DNA from: Flavobacterium sp. KMS | GTDB taxonomy: Bacteria > Bacteroidota > Bacteroidia > Flavobacteriales > Flavobacteriaceae | Assembly: GCF_000813005.1 (NCBI RefSeq) | Contig: NZ_JSYP01000007.1 | Span: forward strand, 180,287 to 244,286 | Reading direction: 5' to 3' | Length of the DNA stretch: 64,000 bases | Shown here: positions 34,046 to 43,821 of the stretch, piece by piece | How the letters are laid out: every line of letters begins with the position of its first letter | Numbering within the stretch: the first letter of the stretch is position 1 | The notes under the pieces: model-generated | Told to the model about the DNA's origin: nothing | Seen by the model: only the letters and a program-made list of their open reading frames with translations | Databases searched by the model: none | Translations under genes and position numbers: made by a program

Positions 34046-36061
34046 ATGAAATTTTACCAACTAACAATCGTTTTATTTGTTGTGCTTTCCTTTTCAAAAA
34101 TTACAGCACAAGAATTTAAATTAGGGAAAGTATCCATTCCAGAATTACAGGAAAAAGTACATGCCAAAGATACTTCAGCTTCGGCTGCAATTTTATTCAG
34201 AAAAGGGACCTCTTATTTTGAATATGATCCGGTTGATGGTTTTGTAATTATAACTGAGGTTGAAAGCCGAATTAAAATCTATAAAAAAGAAGGTTACGAA
34301 TGGGCTAATCAAGGCGTAAGGTATTACATAGGTGATTCTAATACAAAGGAAAGTGTTTCGTTTTCTGATGCGGTTACTTATAATCTTGTTGATGGAAAAA
34401 TAGAGAAAACTAAACTTAAAAGTGATGGGACTTTTGATGAGAATTTTAATAAATATTATAATAAGAAAAAGATAACAATGCCTAATGTAAAAGAAGGTTC
34501 TGTTATTGAATTTAAATATAGAATAAAAGCTTTGACAATTGGTTCCATGAGGGATTGGTATTTTCAAACTTCTATTCCGGTTAACTATTCTGAATTTATA
34601 ACCCGAATTCCAGAATATTTTGTTTACAATAATAAGCAAAAAGGGTATATTTTTCCTAAAGTTAATAAAGAAACAAATACGAAGTATATTGTATTTAATA
34701 ATAAAGAAAGATCAGGAGGGGATGTTTCGACAACCAGTTATTCTCAGAATAAACGAGAATATCAGGAAGAGAAAACTACTTATACAGCAGAGAATTTGCC
34801 AGCGATGAAAGAAGAGGCGTATGTTAATAATATTAATAATTATACCTCCTGTCTGGAGCTAGAATTGTCTATGACAAAATATCCTAATCAACCAATAAAT
34901 TTATATTCAACTGATTGGAATTCAGTTGTGAAAACAATATATAATTATGAGAGCTTTGGCCCAGAATTAAATAAAACAGGATATTTTGAAGATGATTTAA
35001 AAACATTACTTGCAGGCGTAGATGTGCAAGATGATAGAATTAATCTAATATTAAATTTCGTAAAAGCAAGAGTTAAATGGAATGGTTATACTGATTATGG
35101 ATGTGATAATGGGGTAAAAAAAGCTTATAAAGAAAAAACAGGGAATGTGGCAGATATAAATCTTATGTTAACAGCTATGTTGAGACATTCAGGATTAACA
35201 GCAAATCCTGTTTTAGTAAGTACACGTTCTAACGGAATCTCAATATTTCCTAATAGAACAGCTTTTAATTATGTAATTGCAGCTGTTGAAACTCCTAATG
35301 GAATTATTTTACTAGATGCTTCAGATAAGTATTCAACCCCAAATATATTACCATTTAGAGCTTTAAACTGGATGGGTAGATTAATACGTAAAGATGGGAC
35401 TTCTGAGGAGATTGATTTAATGCCTAAAATAGTATCTGCCAACAATGTGTCTATGATTTATAATGTAGATGCTAGTGGGAATGTGAGTGGAAAAACTAGA
35501 AAGCAGTATACAAATTACAATGCCATGATGTTTAGGGATAATATTGGTGATGTGAAAGAAGATGCATATCTTGAAAAATTAGAAAATGATAATAATAAAA
35601 TTGAGATAAGCGAGTATTCCAGAACAAATGAAAAAGATTTATTATTGCCTGTAATCGAGACCTTTTCGTTTTCGGGTAATAACCTTTGCGAAATAATTGG
35701 TGATAAAATTTATATAGATCCAATGTTGTTTCTTACCGATAAGAAGAATCCTTTTACACAAGAGAATCGCGAATATCCTGTAGATTATGGTTTTCCATCT
35801 TCTGATAAGTATAGTATTAATATCACTATTCCAGATGGGTTTGCTGTTGAAACTTTGCCAGCTTCGGGAGGATTTGCTATGGAAAATGATTTAGGTTTAT
35901 TTAAGTTTATTAGTTCTGTAAATGGAAACATTTTACAAGTGGTAATAACACACCAGATAAATGAGCCAGTAATACTACCAGATGATTACTCAGTGTTAAA
36001 AGAGTATTACAAAGGGATGATTGCTAAAGAGAATGAAAAAATAGTTTTAAAAAGAATATAA
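34046..36061 (+). CDS. DUF3857/transglutaminase-like protein, degenerate catalytic site (copy 1)
   Basis: A 671-aa exported protein with the same plan as the preceding gene (signal peptide, DUF3857, transglutaminase-like, C-terminal beta domain) but only distant similarity to it. At the active site the Cys motif is replaced by TGNVADINLMLTAML (Val in place of Cys) and the His position reads AFNYVIAAV (Tyr), so it is probably a pseudoenzyme with a structural or binding role. It is a near-copy of the following gene. Confidence 0.85.
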   Translation: MKFYQLTIVLFVVLSFSKITAQEFKLGKVSIPELQEKVHAKDTSASAAILFRKGTSYFEYDPVDGFVIITEVESRIKIYKKEGYEWANQGVRYYIGDSNTKESVSFSDAVTYNLVDGKIEKTKLKSDGTFDENFNKYYNKKKITMPNVKEGSVIEFKYRIKALTIGSMRDWYFQTSIPVNYSEFITRIPEYFVYNNKQKGYIFPKVNKETNTKYIVFNNKERSGGDVSTTSYSQNKREYQEEKTTYTAENLPAMKEEAYVNNINNYTSCLELELSMTKYPNQPINLYSTDWNSVVKTIYNYESFGPELNKTGYFEDDLKTLLAGVDVQDDRINLILNFVKARVKWNGYTDYGCDNGVKKAYKEKTGNVADINLMLTAMLRHSGLTANPVLVSTRSNGISIFPNRTAFNYVIAAVETPNGIILLDASDKYSTPNILPFRALNWMGRLIRKDGTSEEIDLMPKIVSANNVSMIYNVDASGNVSGKTRKQYTNYNAMMFRDNIGDVKEDAYLEKLENDNNKIEISEYSRTNEKDLLLPVIETFSFSGNNLCEIIGDKIYIDPMLFLTDKKNPFTQENREYPVDYGFPSSDKYSINITIPDGFAVETLPASGGFAMENDLGLFKFISSVNGNILQVVITHQINEPVILPDDYSVLKEYYKGMIAKENEKIVLKRI

Positions 36062-36062
36062 T

Positions 36063-38087
36063 ATGAGGTTTTGGAGTTTAGTAATGGTTGTTTTTCTGTT
36101 TTTTTATTTTTCAAAAATTGAAGCACAAGAATTTAAATTAGGAAAAGTATCTATTTCTGAATTACAGGAAAAAATATATGCCAAAGACACTTCGGCAGCA
36201 GCAGCAATTTTATATAAAAAAGGTGTTTCTCGTCTTGAATATGATATGACAGACGGATTTATAATTATGACAGAGGTCGAAAGCCGAATTAAGATTTATA
36301 AAAAAGAAGGTTATGATTGGGCAAATCAAAACATATCATATTATATAGGGGCTTCTGGTTTAAAAGAGAATGTTACTTTTTCAGATGCGGTTACTTATAA
36401 CCTTGTAGATGGAAAAATCGAGAAAACTAAACTTAAAAGCGATGGGGTATTTGATGAGAACTTTAATAAATATTTTAATAGAAAGAAGATAACAATGCCT
36501 AATGTAAAAGAAGGTTCTGTTATTGAATATAAGTACACCATAAAATCACCAAGTATAAGCTCAATGAGAGATTGGTATTTCCAAGCCTCTATACCAGTAA
36601 ACTATTCTGAATTTGTAACTAAAATTCCAGAATTTTATGTTTTTAATGCAAAGCAAAAAGGATATATTTTTCCAGAGGTAAATGTCGAGAAAAATACTAG
36701 GTCTATCATGTTTGTGAGTAAAGAGCAATCACGAGGTGGTGGGTTTAACGTGGCTCAAACTAGTTATTCCAATGAGAAAGTTGATTATTTGGAAAACAAA
36801 ACTACCTATACAGCAAAGAATTTACCTGCTATGAAAGAAGAGAGGTATGTTAATAATATACGTAATTATACTTCGTGTATTGAGCATGAATTGTCTGCGA
36901 AGAAATTTCCTAATCAACCAGTTAAATCATTTTCAACCGATTGGAATTCAGTTGTAAAAACAATATATAATTATGAGAGCTTTGGCCCAGAATTAAATAA
37001 AACAGGATATTTTGAAGATGATTTAAAAACATTGCTTGCAGGCGTAGATACTCAAGATGAAAGAATTTATCGAATATTAAATTTCGTAAAAAACAGAGTT
37101 AAATGGAATGGTTATACTGATTATGGATGTGATAACGGGGTAAAAAAAGCTTATAAAGAAAAAACAGGGAATGTGGCTGATATAAATCTTATGTTAACAG
37201 CTATGTTGAGGTATTCAGGATTAACTGCAAATCCAGTTTTAGTAAGTACACGTTCTAATGGAATTGCAATTTCTCCTAATAGAACGGCTTTTAACTATGT
37301 AATTGCGGCTGTTGAAACGGCCAATGGAATTATTTTACTAGATGCTTCAGATAAATATTCAAATCCAAATATATTACCTTTTAGAGCTTTAAATTGGATG
37401 GGGAGATTAATACGTAAAGACGGAACCTCAGAAGAAATTAATTTAATGCCTAAAATAGTATCTGCAAATAATGTATCTATGAGTTATAATGTAGATGCTA
37501 GCGGGAATGTGAGCGGAAAAACAAGAAGGCAGTATACAAATTACAATGCCATGATGTTTAGGAATAATATTGGTAATGTGAAAGAAGATGTATATCTTGA
37601 AAAATTAGAAAATGATAATAATAAAATTGAGGTAAGCGAGTATTCAAGAACAAATGAAAAGGAATTGTTACTGCCTGTGATAGAGACTTTTTCGTTTTCA
37701 GGTAATAATCTTTGTGAAGTTATTGGAGGTAAAATTTATATAGATCCAATGTTATTCTTTACAAATAAGCAAAATCCTTTTACACAAGAGAATCGTGAAT
37801 ATCCTGTAGATTATGGTTTTCCATCTTCAGATAAGTATAGTATTAATATCACTATTCCAGAAGGATTTGCAGTTGAATCGATGCCAGTATCAGGAGGATT
37901 TGCTATGGAAAATGATTTAGGTTTATTTAAGTTTATGAGTACTGTAAATCAAAACGTATTACAGATAGTAATGACACACCAGATAAATGAAGCAATAATA
38001 CTAGCTGAATATTATCCTATGTTAAAAGGTTATTACAAAGGAATGATTGCTAAAGAGAATGAAAAAATAGTTTTAAAAAGAATATAA
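36063..38087 (+). CDS. DUF3857/transglutaminase-like protein, degenerate catalytic site (copy 2)
   Basis: A 674-aa tandem duplicate of the previous gene, starting one base after its stop. Long identical stretches are visible, for example SFGPELNKTGYFEDDLKTLL and DINLMLTAML (both copies), and the same loss of Cys and His. The copies differ mainly in the DUF3857 half (residues about 215-245). The duplication looks recent or maintained by gene conversion. The MazG-like gene follows after one base. Confidence 0.85.
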   Translation: MRFWSLVMVVFLFFYFSKIEAQEFKLGKVSISELQEKIYAKDTSAAAAILYKKGVSRLEYDMTDGFIIMTEVESRIKIYKKEGYDWANQNISYYIGASGLKENVTFSDAVTYNLVDGKIEKTKLKSDGVFDENFNKYFNRKKITMPNVKEGSVIEYKYTIKSPSISSMRDWYFQASIPVNYSEFVTKIPEFYVFNAKQKGYIFPEVNVEKNTRSIMFVSKEQSRGGGFNVAQTSYSNEKVDYLENKTTYTAKNLPAMKEERYVNNIRNYTSCIEHELSAKKFPNQPVKSFSTDWNSVVKTIYNYESFGPELNKTGYFEDDLKTLLAGVDTQDERIYRILNFVKNRVKWNGYTDYGCDNGVKKAYKEKTGNVADINLMLTAMLRYSGLTANPVLVSTRSNGIAISPNRTAFNYVIAAVETANGIILLDASDKYSNPNILPFRALNWMGRLIRKDGTSEEINLMPKIVSANNVSMSYNVDASGNVSGKTRRQYTNYNAMMFRNNIGNVKEDVYLEKLENDNNKIEVSEYSRTNEKELLLPVIETFSFSGNNLCEVIGGKIYIDPMLFFTNKQNPFTQENREYPVDYGFPSSDKYSINITIPEGFAVESMPVSGGFAMENDLGLFKFMSTVNQNVLQIVMTHQINEAIILAEYYPMLKGYYKGMIAKENEKIVLKRI

Positions 38088-38088
38088 A

Positions 38089-38415
38089 ATGGATTTAAAA
38101 AATGCCCAACTAGATGTCGATACCTGGATAAAAGAACATGGAGTTCGTTATTTTAATGAATTGACTAATATGGCACAACTTACAGAGGAAGTAGGGGAAG
38201 TTGCCAGAATTATTGCGCGTCGTTATGGAGAGCAATCAGAGAAAGAAAGCGATAAGAATAAAGACCTTGGCGAAGAATTAGCCGATGTTGTTTTTGTGGT
38301 TTTATGCTTGGCAAATCAAACAGGAATTGATCTTCAGTCTGCATTTGATAAAAAAATGGATTTGAAATCTGTTCGAGATAAAGACCGTCATAAAAACAAC
38401 GATAAACTAAAATAA
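38089..38415 (+). CDS. MazG-like nucleotide pyrophosphohydrolase
   Basis: A 108-aa all-helical NTP pyrophosphohydrolase. Metal-binding EE..E and ..D signatures are LTEEVGEVARII (about residues 29-40) and LGEELADVVFVVLCL (about 61-75). It hydrolyses nucleoside triphosphates (often noncanonical) to monophosphates. Last gene of the operon beginning at dtd or 32134, starting one base after the preceding stop. Confidence 0.88.
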   Translation: MDLKNAQLDVDTWIKEHGVRYFNELTNMAQLTEEVGEVARIIARRYGEQSEKESDKNKDLGEELADVVFVVLCLANQTGIDLQSAFDKKMDLKSVRDKDRHKNNDKLK

Positions 38416-38436
38416 TGTGATAAGTTAGGGTAAAGC

Positions 38437-38467
38437 TTTGGAGTATCCTTTTTTTAAAATAAATTTG
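38437..38467 (+). promoter_or_regulatory. Promoter of aroA
   Basis: TTTG at 38437-38440 and a perfect TAAATTTG at 38460-38467, spacing 19, 28 bases before the start codon. Confidence 0.7.
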
Positions 38468-38495
38468 CAAAAACGCACAAAACAATTACCCTATA

Positions 38496-39725
38496 ATGAA
38501 TTTACTATTAAAAACATCTCAAGCTAATTTACAAGGACAAATTGCAGTAACTGGCTCAAAAAGCGAAACCAATCGATTATTATTATTGCAAGCATTGTTT
38601 CCGAATATTACTTTGGCAAATACATCAAACTCTGATGATAGCGAAGTAATGCAAAAAGCATTAGTTGGTAATGAAGAAATAGTAGATATTCATCATGCAG
38701 GAACAGCAATGCGTTTTTTAACAGCCTATTTTGCGGTTAAAGATGGTAGAGAAGTTGTAATGACGGGTTCTAGCAGAATGCAAGAGCGTCCGATTAAAAT
38801 TTTGGTAGAAGCTTTAGCTCAGTTAGGGGTAGAGATTTCATATTTAAAAGAAGAAGGATATCCGCCAATTCGCATTAAAGGAAAAAAAATCACAGCTTCA
38901 AAAGTTACCTTGGCTGCCAATGTAAGTAGTCAGTATATTTCGGCATTATTACTTGTAGCTTCTAAATTAGAAAATGGTTTAGAGTTAACATTAGAAGGAG
39001 AAATTACTTCTATTCCATATATCAAAATGACTTTGGCTTTGCTTAATGATTTAGAAATTCAAACTAGCTTTGAAGGAAATGTAATCAAAGTATATCCAAA
39101 AGCTGAGGTGGTTGCAAAAGAAATGGTTGTAGAGTCTGATTGGAGTTCGGCTTCTTATTTTTTTAGTTTAGCAGCACTTGCAGATACAGCTTCGATAACA
39201 CTTAGTAGTTACAAAGAAAATAGCCTACAAGGAGATTCAGCTTTAATATCACTTTATGAGAAAATGGGTGTTGAGACTACGTTTCAGGGAAATAAAATGA
39301 CTTTGGTTAAGCAGCCAAATTTTAAATTCGGAACGGTAAATTTTGATCTGAACAATACCCCAGACATTGCACAGACAATTGTAGTGACTTGTCTTGGCTT
39401 AGGAATTGGTTGTCATTTAACAGGTTTGCACACTCTAAAAATTAAAGAAACAGATAGATTGGAAGCTTTAAGGATTGAGTTAACTAAATTAGGAGCTAAT
39501 ATTTCGGTTACTAATGATAGTTTAACGCTTGTTGCTACAAATGAAATAAATTCTAATGTAAAAATTGCTACTTATAATGACCACCGTATGGCAATGGCAT
39601 TTGCTCCATTGGCATTAAAAGTGCCAATAATAATCGAAGATGCAGGAGTAGTTTCTAAATCTTATCCAGATTTTTGGAAAGATTTAACAAATTTAGGTTT
39701 TGAGACAACAGAAATAGGTGCATAA
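38496..39725 (+). CDS. aroA: 3-phosphoshikimate 1-carboxyvinyltransferase (EPSP synthase)
   Basis: A 409-aa enzyme of the shikimate pathway joining phosphoenolpyruvate to shikimate-3-phosphate. Landmarks: TGSKSETNRLLLL (substrate Lys/Ser/Arg region), HAGTAMRFLTAYFA, MQERPIKILVEAL, VSSQYISALLLVA, IKETDRLEAL and YNDHRMAMAFAPLAL. It is shorter than the usual ~430 aa but all catalytic motifs are present. It is separate from the aromatic operon and has its own promoter, so control is probably independent of the Phe/Tyr attenuator. Confidence 0.95.
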   Translation: MNLLLKTSQANLQGQIAVTGSKSETNRLLLLQALFPNITLANTSNSDDSEVMQKALVGNEEIVDIHHAGTAMRFLTAYFAVKDGREVVMTGSSRMQERPIKILVEALAQLGVEISYLKEEGYPPIRIKGKKITASKVTLAANVSSQYISALLLVASKLENGLELTLEGEITSIPYIKMTLALLNDLEIQTSFEGNVIKVYPKAEVVAKEMVVESDWSSASYFFSLAALADTASITLSSYKENSLQGDSALISLYEKMGVETTFQGNKMTLVKQPNFKFGTVNFDLNNTPDIAQTIVVTCLGLGIGCHLTGLHTLKIKETDRLEALRIELTKLGANISVTNDSLTLVATNEINSNVKIATYNDHRMAMAFAPLALKVPIIIEDAGVVSKSYPDFWKDLTNLGFETTEIGA

Positions 39726-39801
39726 TAATCAATGTTTACGGCTAAAATCAGGAATAAATTTTGAAGTTTGCAATTTTCTAACTAAATAAAAGCCAAAACA
39801 C

Positions 39802-39833
39802 TTGACAACGCCTATCTCACAATCGTATATTTG
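39802..39833 (+). promoter_or_regulatory. Promoter of queA
   Basis: TTG(ACA) at 39802 and a perfect TATATTTG at 39826-39833, spacing 21, 22 bases before the start codon. Confidence 0.7.
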
Positions 39834-39854
39834 CACTCTAAATAAATAGACTAC

Positions 39855-40904
39855 ATGAAATTATCTCATTTTCAATTTAATTTACCAAAAGAACTTTTAG
39901 CTGAATTCCCTGCTGAAAACAGAGATGAGTCTCGTTTGATGGTAATTGATCGTAAAAAACAAACTATAGAGCACAAAATGTTCAAAGATGTAATCAATTA
40001 CTTTGATGATGGTGATGTTCTTATATTAAATAACACTAAAGTTTTCCCTGCTCGTTTGTATGGAAACAAAGAAAAAACTGGAGCAAGAATCGAAGTTTTC
40101 TTATTAAGAGAACTAAATTCAGAGCAACGTCTTTGGGATGTTTTGGTAGATCCAGCTCGTAAAATCCGTATCGGAAATAAATTATATTTTGGTGATGACG
40201 ATTCGTTAGTTGCTGAGGTTATCGACAATACTACTTCTCGTGGTAGAACATTGCGTTTTCTTTACGATGGCTCTTACGAAGAATTCAGAAATAAACTAAC
40301 AGAACTTGGAGAAACTCCAATTCCTAAATATATCAGCAGAGAGGTAACTCCAGAAGATGCTGAAAGATACCAAACGATTTATGCTAAAGAAGAAGGAGCT
40401 GTTGCAGCACCAACTGCTGGATTGCATTTCTCGAAACACCTTTTGAAAAAATTGGAAATTAAAGGAGTAAACTTTGCAGAAGTTACACTTCACGTAGGTT
40501 TAGGAACTTTTAATCCAGTTGAGGTTGAAGATTTATCAAAACACAAAATGGATTCAGAAGAGTTAATCATTACTGAAGAAGCTTGTGAAATTGTAAATCA
40601 TGCAAAACAAAACAAGAAACGTATCTGTGCTGTAGGAACAACTTCAATGCGTGCTATTGAAAGTTCAGTTTCATCACAAAATACATTAAATCCTTTTGAA
40701 GGTTGGACTAATAAATTTATTTTCCCTCCTCATGATTTTAGTATTGCAAACTGTATGATTACAAACTTCCATACACCAAAATCAACATTGTTAATGATGA
40801 TTTCTGCATTCTGTGGACATGATTTAATGAAAAGAGCATATGAAGAAGCTATAAAAGAAGGATACAAATTCTACTCTTATGGTGATGCAATGCTTATCAT
40901 CTAA
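39855..40904 (+). CDS. queA: S-adenosylmethionine:tRNA ribosyltransferase-isomerase
   Basis: A 349-aa enzyme of queuosine synthesis that transfers the ribosyl moiety of AdoMet to preQ1 in tRNA. It starts [20 protein letters not shown], contains [41 protein letters not shown] and [17 protein letters not shown], as expected for full-length QueA. queE, an early step of the same pathway, lies 18 kb away. Confidence 0.96.
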   Translation: MKLSHFQFNLPKELLAEFPAENRDESRLMVIDRKKQTIEHKMFKDVINYFDDGDVLILNNTKVFPARLYGNKEKTGARIEVFLLRELNSEQRLWDVLVDPARKIRIGNKLYFGDDDSLVAEVIDNTTSRGRTLRFLYDGSYEEFRNKLTELGETPIPKYISREVTPEDAERYQTIYAKEEGAVAAPTAGLHFSKHLLKKLEIKGVNFAEVTLHVGLGTFNPVEVEDLSKHKMDSEELIITEEACEIVNHAKQNKKRICAVGTTSMRAIESSVSSQNTLNPFEGWTNKFIFPPHDFSIANCMITNFHTPKSTLLMMISAFCGHDLMKRAYEEAIKEGYKFYSYGDAMLII

Positions 40905-40927
40905 GAAATATAAAATAAGGTTAATTC

Positions 40928-40965
40928 AAAAATCTCGCTAGTAATAGCGAGATTTTTTTTTGAAA
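40928..40965. terminator. Bidirectional terminator between queA and the SIMPL gene
   Basis: AAAAATCTCGCTA (40928-40940) pairs perfectly with TAGCGAGATTTTT (40945-40957) around GTAA, followed by more T. It serves queA and, on the other strand, the converging SIMPL gene that ends at 40967. Confidence 0.88.
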
Positions 40966-40966
40966 T

Positions 40967-41701
40967 CTAGTTAACCTGATATACTAGTTTTACGGTAATA
41001 TTAGCCGTTTTGTTTTTAGAGGTTGTATTAAATGATCCTCCATAAGAAAAGTCTTCAGATGAATTTTGCCCTGTAATTTGGAAAACTCCCATGTCTGATT
41101 TTTTTAATTTCCCTAAAGAAGCATCTGCATTTTCAGCAATGCTTTTGGCTCTGGAACTAGCATCTTTAGTTGCCTCAGCAATCATTTTTATTTTAAGTTC
41201 AGCTAGTTTGGTATAATAATACTCAGGAGGATTAGAATAGAATTCGACTCCGGAATTTATTAATTCGCTAGATTGTCTGGAAATTTCCTCAATTTTATTT
41301 ACTTCTTTAGATTGAATAGTTACACTTTGGGTTAATGTAAATCCCGTAAAAACTTGTTGTTTTGGTGTTCCATTTTCATTGTATGAAGTGTCAAAATCTT
41401 TATTGAAGTTTATTGCAGAGAAAACCATTTCTGAAGCTTTGATTCCTTTGCTAGCCAAGTAGTTTTTTATTTTCTCTCTATCGCTGTCTAATGATGCATA
41501 AGCTTCTTTTAGCGTAAGACTCTTTTTAGAGAATGAACCACTCCAGACAATTAAATCCGAAACAAAATCTTTTTTCCCCAGACCTGTAACACTAATAGTA
41601 TCATTGCTTTTATTTCTATTTTGGAATGCATTAGAAAACAAATAGGCAGAGATAATCACTGCTAAAGAAATAATAATAACATTTAAATTGTTTTTGAACA
41701 T
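40967..41701 (-). CDS. SIMPL (DUF541) domain protein
   Basis: A 244-aa protein with an N-terminal anchor helix (about residues 6-25) and a SIMPL/DUF541 domain: SVTGLGKKDFVSDLIVWSGSF and KSIAENADASLGKLKKSDMG. Homologs (BP26, Slr-type) form oligomeric periplasmic or membrane-associated proteins of unknown biochemical role. I start at ATG 41701 (MFKNNLNV) rather than 41722, where the extra residues would sit on an AT-rich leader. Convergent with queA. Confidence 0.8.
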   Translation of the reverse strand: MFKNNLNVIIISLAVIISAYLFSNAFQNRNKSNDTISVTGLGKKDFVSDLIVWSGSFSKKSLTLKEAYASLDSDREKIKNYLASKGIKASEMVFSAINFNKDFDTSYNENGTPKQQVFTGFTLTQSVTIQSKEVNKIEEISRQSSELINSGVEFYSNPPEYYYTKLAELKIKMIAEATKDASSRAKSIAENADASLGKLKKSDMGVFQITGQNSSEDFSYGGSFNTTSKNKTANITVKLVYQVN

Positions 41702-41826
41702 GGCATATAATTTTAAATTCAATCAAATATATCGAATTAATTGTGTTCATTTTTAACACAGGCTTATATTTTTCTCCTTTTGTCTTCGTTGTTTTTTTTC
41801 TACATTTACCAAACAAAATTCAAACA

Positions 41827-43101
41827 ATGACTTTCGAAAACACACGTGAATTTGCACAAAAACTTGATTCACAAGATATATTGCATAAATACCAAGACGA
41901 ATTTATTTTTCCTGAAGTAAATAATAAAAAGGTTATTTATTTTACAGGAAACTCTTTGGGATTACAGCCAAAGCGTACAAAATCCTATGTTGATGAAGTA
42001 ATGGCAGATTGGGCAAATCTTGCTGTTGAAGGGCATTTTTATGCCGAAAAACCTTGGTGGGATTATCAGGAACGTTTTGCCAAACCACTTAGTAAAATTG
42101 TAGGTGCTTTGCCAAGCGAAGTTACTGTGATGAATACATTAACGGTTAACCTTCATTTATTGATGGTGTCTTTTTACAGACCAACTGCAACCAGATATAA
42201 GATTATTTGTGAGGAAAAAGCATTTCCTTCAGATCAGTATATGTTTCAGAGTCAGGTACATTTTCATGGTTATAAAACAGAAGATGCTATTGTAGAGATC
42301 AAGCGTCGCGAAGGAGAACATAATATTCGACTAGAAGATGTTTTGGCCAAAATTGAAGAAGTTGGAGATCAATTGGCTTTAGTCTTAATTGGTGGAGTGA
42401 ATTATTATACAGGACAAGTTTTTGATATGAAAACCATTACTGCGGCTGGACAAAAAGTAGGAGCCAAAGTAGGTTGGGATTTAGCGCACGCAGCAGGAAA
42501 TATAAAATTAGAATTGCACGATTGGAATGTCGATTTTGCAGCTTGGTGTAGTTATAAATACATGAACTCTGGACCAGGAAATGCATCTGGTTGTTTTGTA
42601 CATGAAAAGCATCATAATAACCCCGATTTACCTCGTTTTGCAGGTTGGTGGGGACATAATAAGGAACGCCGTTTTAAGATGGAACCTAATTTTGACCCAG
42701 TTCATGGAGCTGATGGGTGGCAAATAAGTAATTTACCAGTGCTTTCTTTAGCGCCTTACCTAGCATCAGTAGAAATGTTTGATGAAGTAGGAATGGATGC
42801 TTTAATTGCAAAAAGAGATAAAATAACAGCTTATCTGGAGTTTATCTTACATGAAATAGATAAAGAAGTAAAAGGTAATTTTGAAGTTATTACTCCAGCT
42901 GATCCTAAGGAAAGAGCGTCGCAATTGTCAGTGTTTTTGCATGGAGAAGGACGTAGCTTATTTGATTATTTGATGAAAAATGGAGTTATTACAGATTGGC
43001 GCGAACCTAATGTTATTCGTTTAGCTCCAGTTCCTTTGTATTGTTCTTTTGAAGACATGTATGAGTTTGGACAAATTTTAAAAAGAGGAATTTTAGAATA
43101 G
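41827..43101 (+). CDS. kynU: Kynureninase
   Basis: A 424-aa PLP enzyme cleaving kynurenine (or 3-hydroxykynurenine) to anthranilate (or 3-hydroxyanthranilate) and alanine. Markers: FTGNSLGLQPKRT near the start, MNTLTVNLHLLMVSFY, GWDLAHAAGNI and the PLP-binding CSYKYMNSGPG with Lys244, then FAGWWGHN and QISNLPVLSLAP. The start is ATG 41827 (MTFENTREF); the longer frame adds a Phe-rich non-conserved stretch. Together with kmo at 50 kb it forms part of the tryptophan-to-quinolinate/NAD route. Confidence 0.95.
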   Translation: MTFENTREFAQKLDSQDILHKYQDEFIFPEVNNKKVIYFTGNSLGLQPKRTKSYVDEVMADWANLAVEGHFYAEKPWWDYQERFAKPLSKIVGALPSEVTVMNTLTVNLHLLMVSFYRPTATRYKIICEEKAFPSDQYMFQSQVHFHGYKTEDAIVEIKRREGEHNIRLEDVLAKIEEVGDQLALVLIGGVNYYTGQVFDMKTITAAGQKVGAKVGWDLAHAAGNIKLELHDWNVDFAAWCSYKYMNSGPGNASGCFVHEKHHNNPDLPRFAGWWGHNKERRFKMEPNFDPVHGADGWQISNLPVLSLAPYLASVEMFDEVGMDALIAKRDKITAYLEFILHEIDKEVKGNFEVITPADPKERASQLSVFLHGEGRSLFDYLMKNGVITDWREPNVIRLAPVPLYCSFEDMYEFGQILKRGILE

Positions 43102-43129
43102 TCTAAACCTAAATAAATAAAATATTTTA

Positions 43130-43172
43130 AAGTCAGCTAATTCAGATTGTTATGAATTGGCTGACTTTTTTT
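43130..43172 (+). terminator. Terminator of kynU
   Basis: AAGTCAGCTAATTCA (43130-43144) pairs with TGAATTGGCTGACTT (43153-43167) with one wobble pair, followed by a T run. Confidence 0.85.
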
Positions 43173-43271
43173 GCGTAGTTTAATTTTGTAACGATCTCTT
43201 AAAATTATGTAATTCCAGACAAAAGTTTAGGCTTTACTTTGTTATGTTATAAATACCTAAATTTTACAATC

Positions 43272-43709
43272 ATGAAAACATTATATTTAGTATTATTTTC
43301 TTTTGCGATTATCTCGTGTCAGAATCAAGGGAAAATAGATATTCAAAAAGCCAAGCAAGCGAGTATTGACTCTATGAAAGTTGAAATTAATAAACAAAAA
43401 GTTATTGATTCAATGAAAACAGAGATGGCAAAAGTTCAAGAAGAAAAAGAGCAAGTTCAAGCCCAGGCAGAATTAGCACCTCAAAAAGTGGTTGTTGTAA
43501 ATCAGCAAGCGCCAGCTGCTGCCGCGCCAAAGAAAAAAGGATGGAGTTCGACTGCAAAAGGAGCTGTAATTGGTGCTGGAGTTGGAGCTGTTACAGGAGC
43601 AATTATCAGTAAGAAAAAAGGCGAAGGAGCAATAATAGGAGGGTTAGCAGGTGCTGGTGTTGGTGCAGGAACTGGAGCAATTATAGATGGAAAAAAGAAA
43701 AAAGAATAG
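43272..43709 (+). CDS. Glycine-zipper lipoprotein
   Basis: A 145-aa lipoprotein. Signal with IISC (Cys near residue 14), a helical segment with repeated IDSMKxE motifs (about 20-50), an Ala/Gln/Pro linker, then a glycine zipper (GAVIGAGVGAVTGAIIS and GAIIGGLAGAGVGAGTGAII) typical of YMGG/2TM glycine-zipper proteins that insert into membranes. Ends in a run of Lys. The start is ATG 43272 (MKTLYLVLFS). Role unknown; envelope stability is a guess. Confidence 0.75.
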   Translation: MKTLYLVLFSFAIISCQNQGKIDIQKAKQASIDSMKVEINKQKVIDSMKTEMAKVQEEKEQVQAQAELAPQKVVVVNQQAPAAAAPKKKGWSSTAKGAVIGAGVGAVTGAIISKKKGEGAIIGGLAGAGVGAGTGAIIDGKKKKE

Positions 43710-43755
43710 AGTAGACCGCTATTCTTCGAATAAATGTTAGTTATATTCAAATTAG

Positions 43756-43793
43756 AAAAACCACCTCAAATTAATTTTAGAGGTGGTTTTTTG
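43756..43793. terminator. Terminator between converging genes
   Basis: AAAAACCACCTC (43756-43767) pairs with GAGGTGGTTTTT (43780-43791), with T or A tracts on both sides. It can serve the lipoprotein gene and the minus-strand gene ending at 43822. Confidence 0.85.
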
Positions 43794-43821
43794 CATAATA
43801 AAGAAATGTGGTATTATTGTC

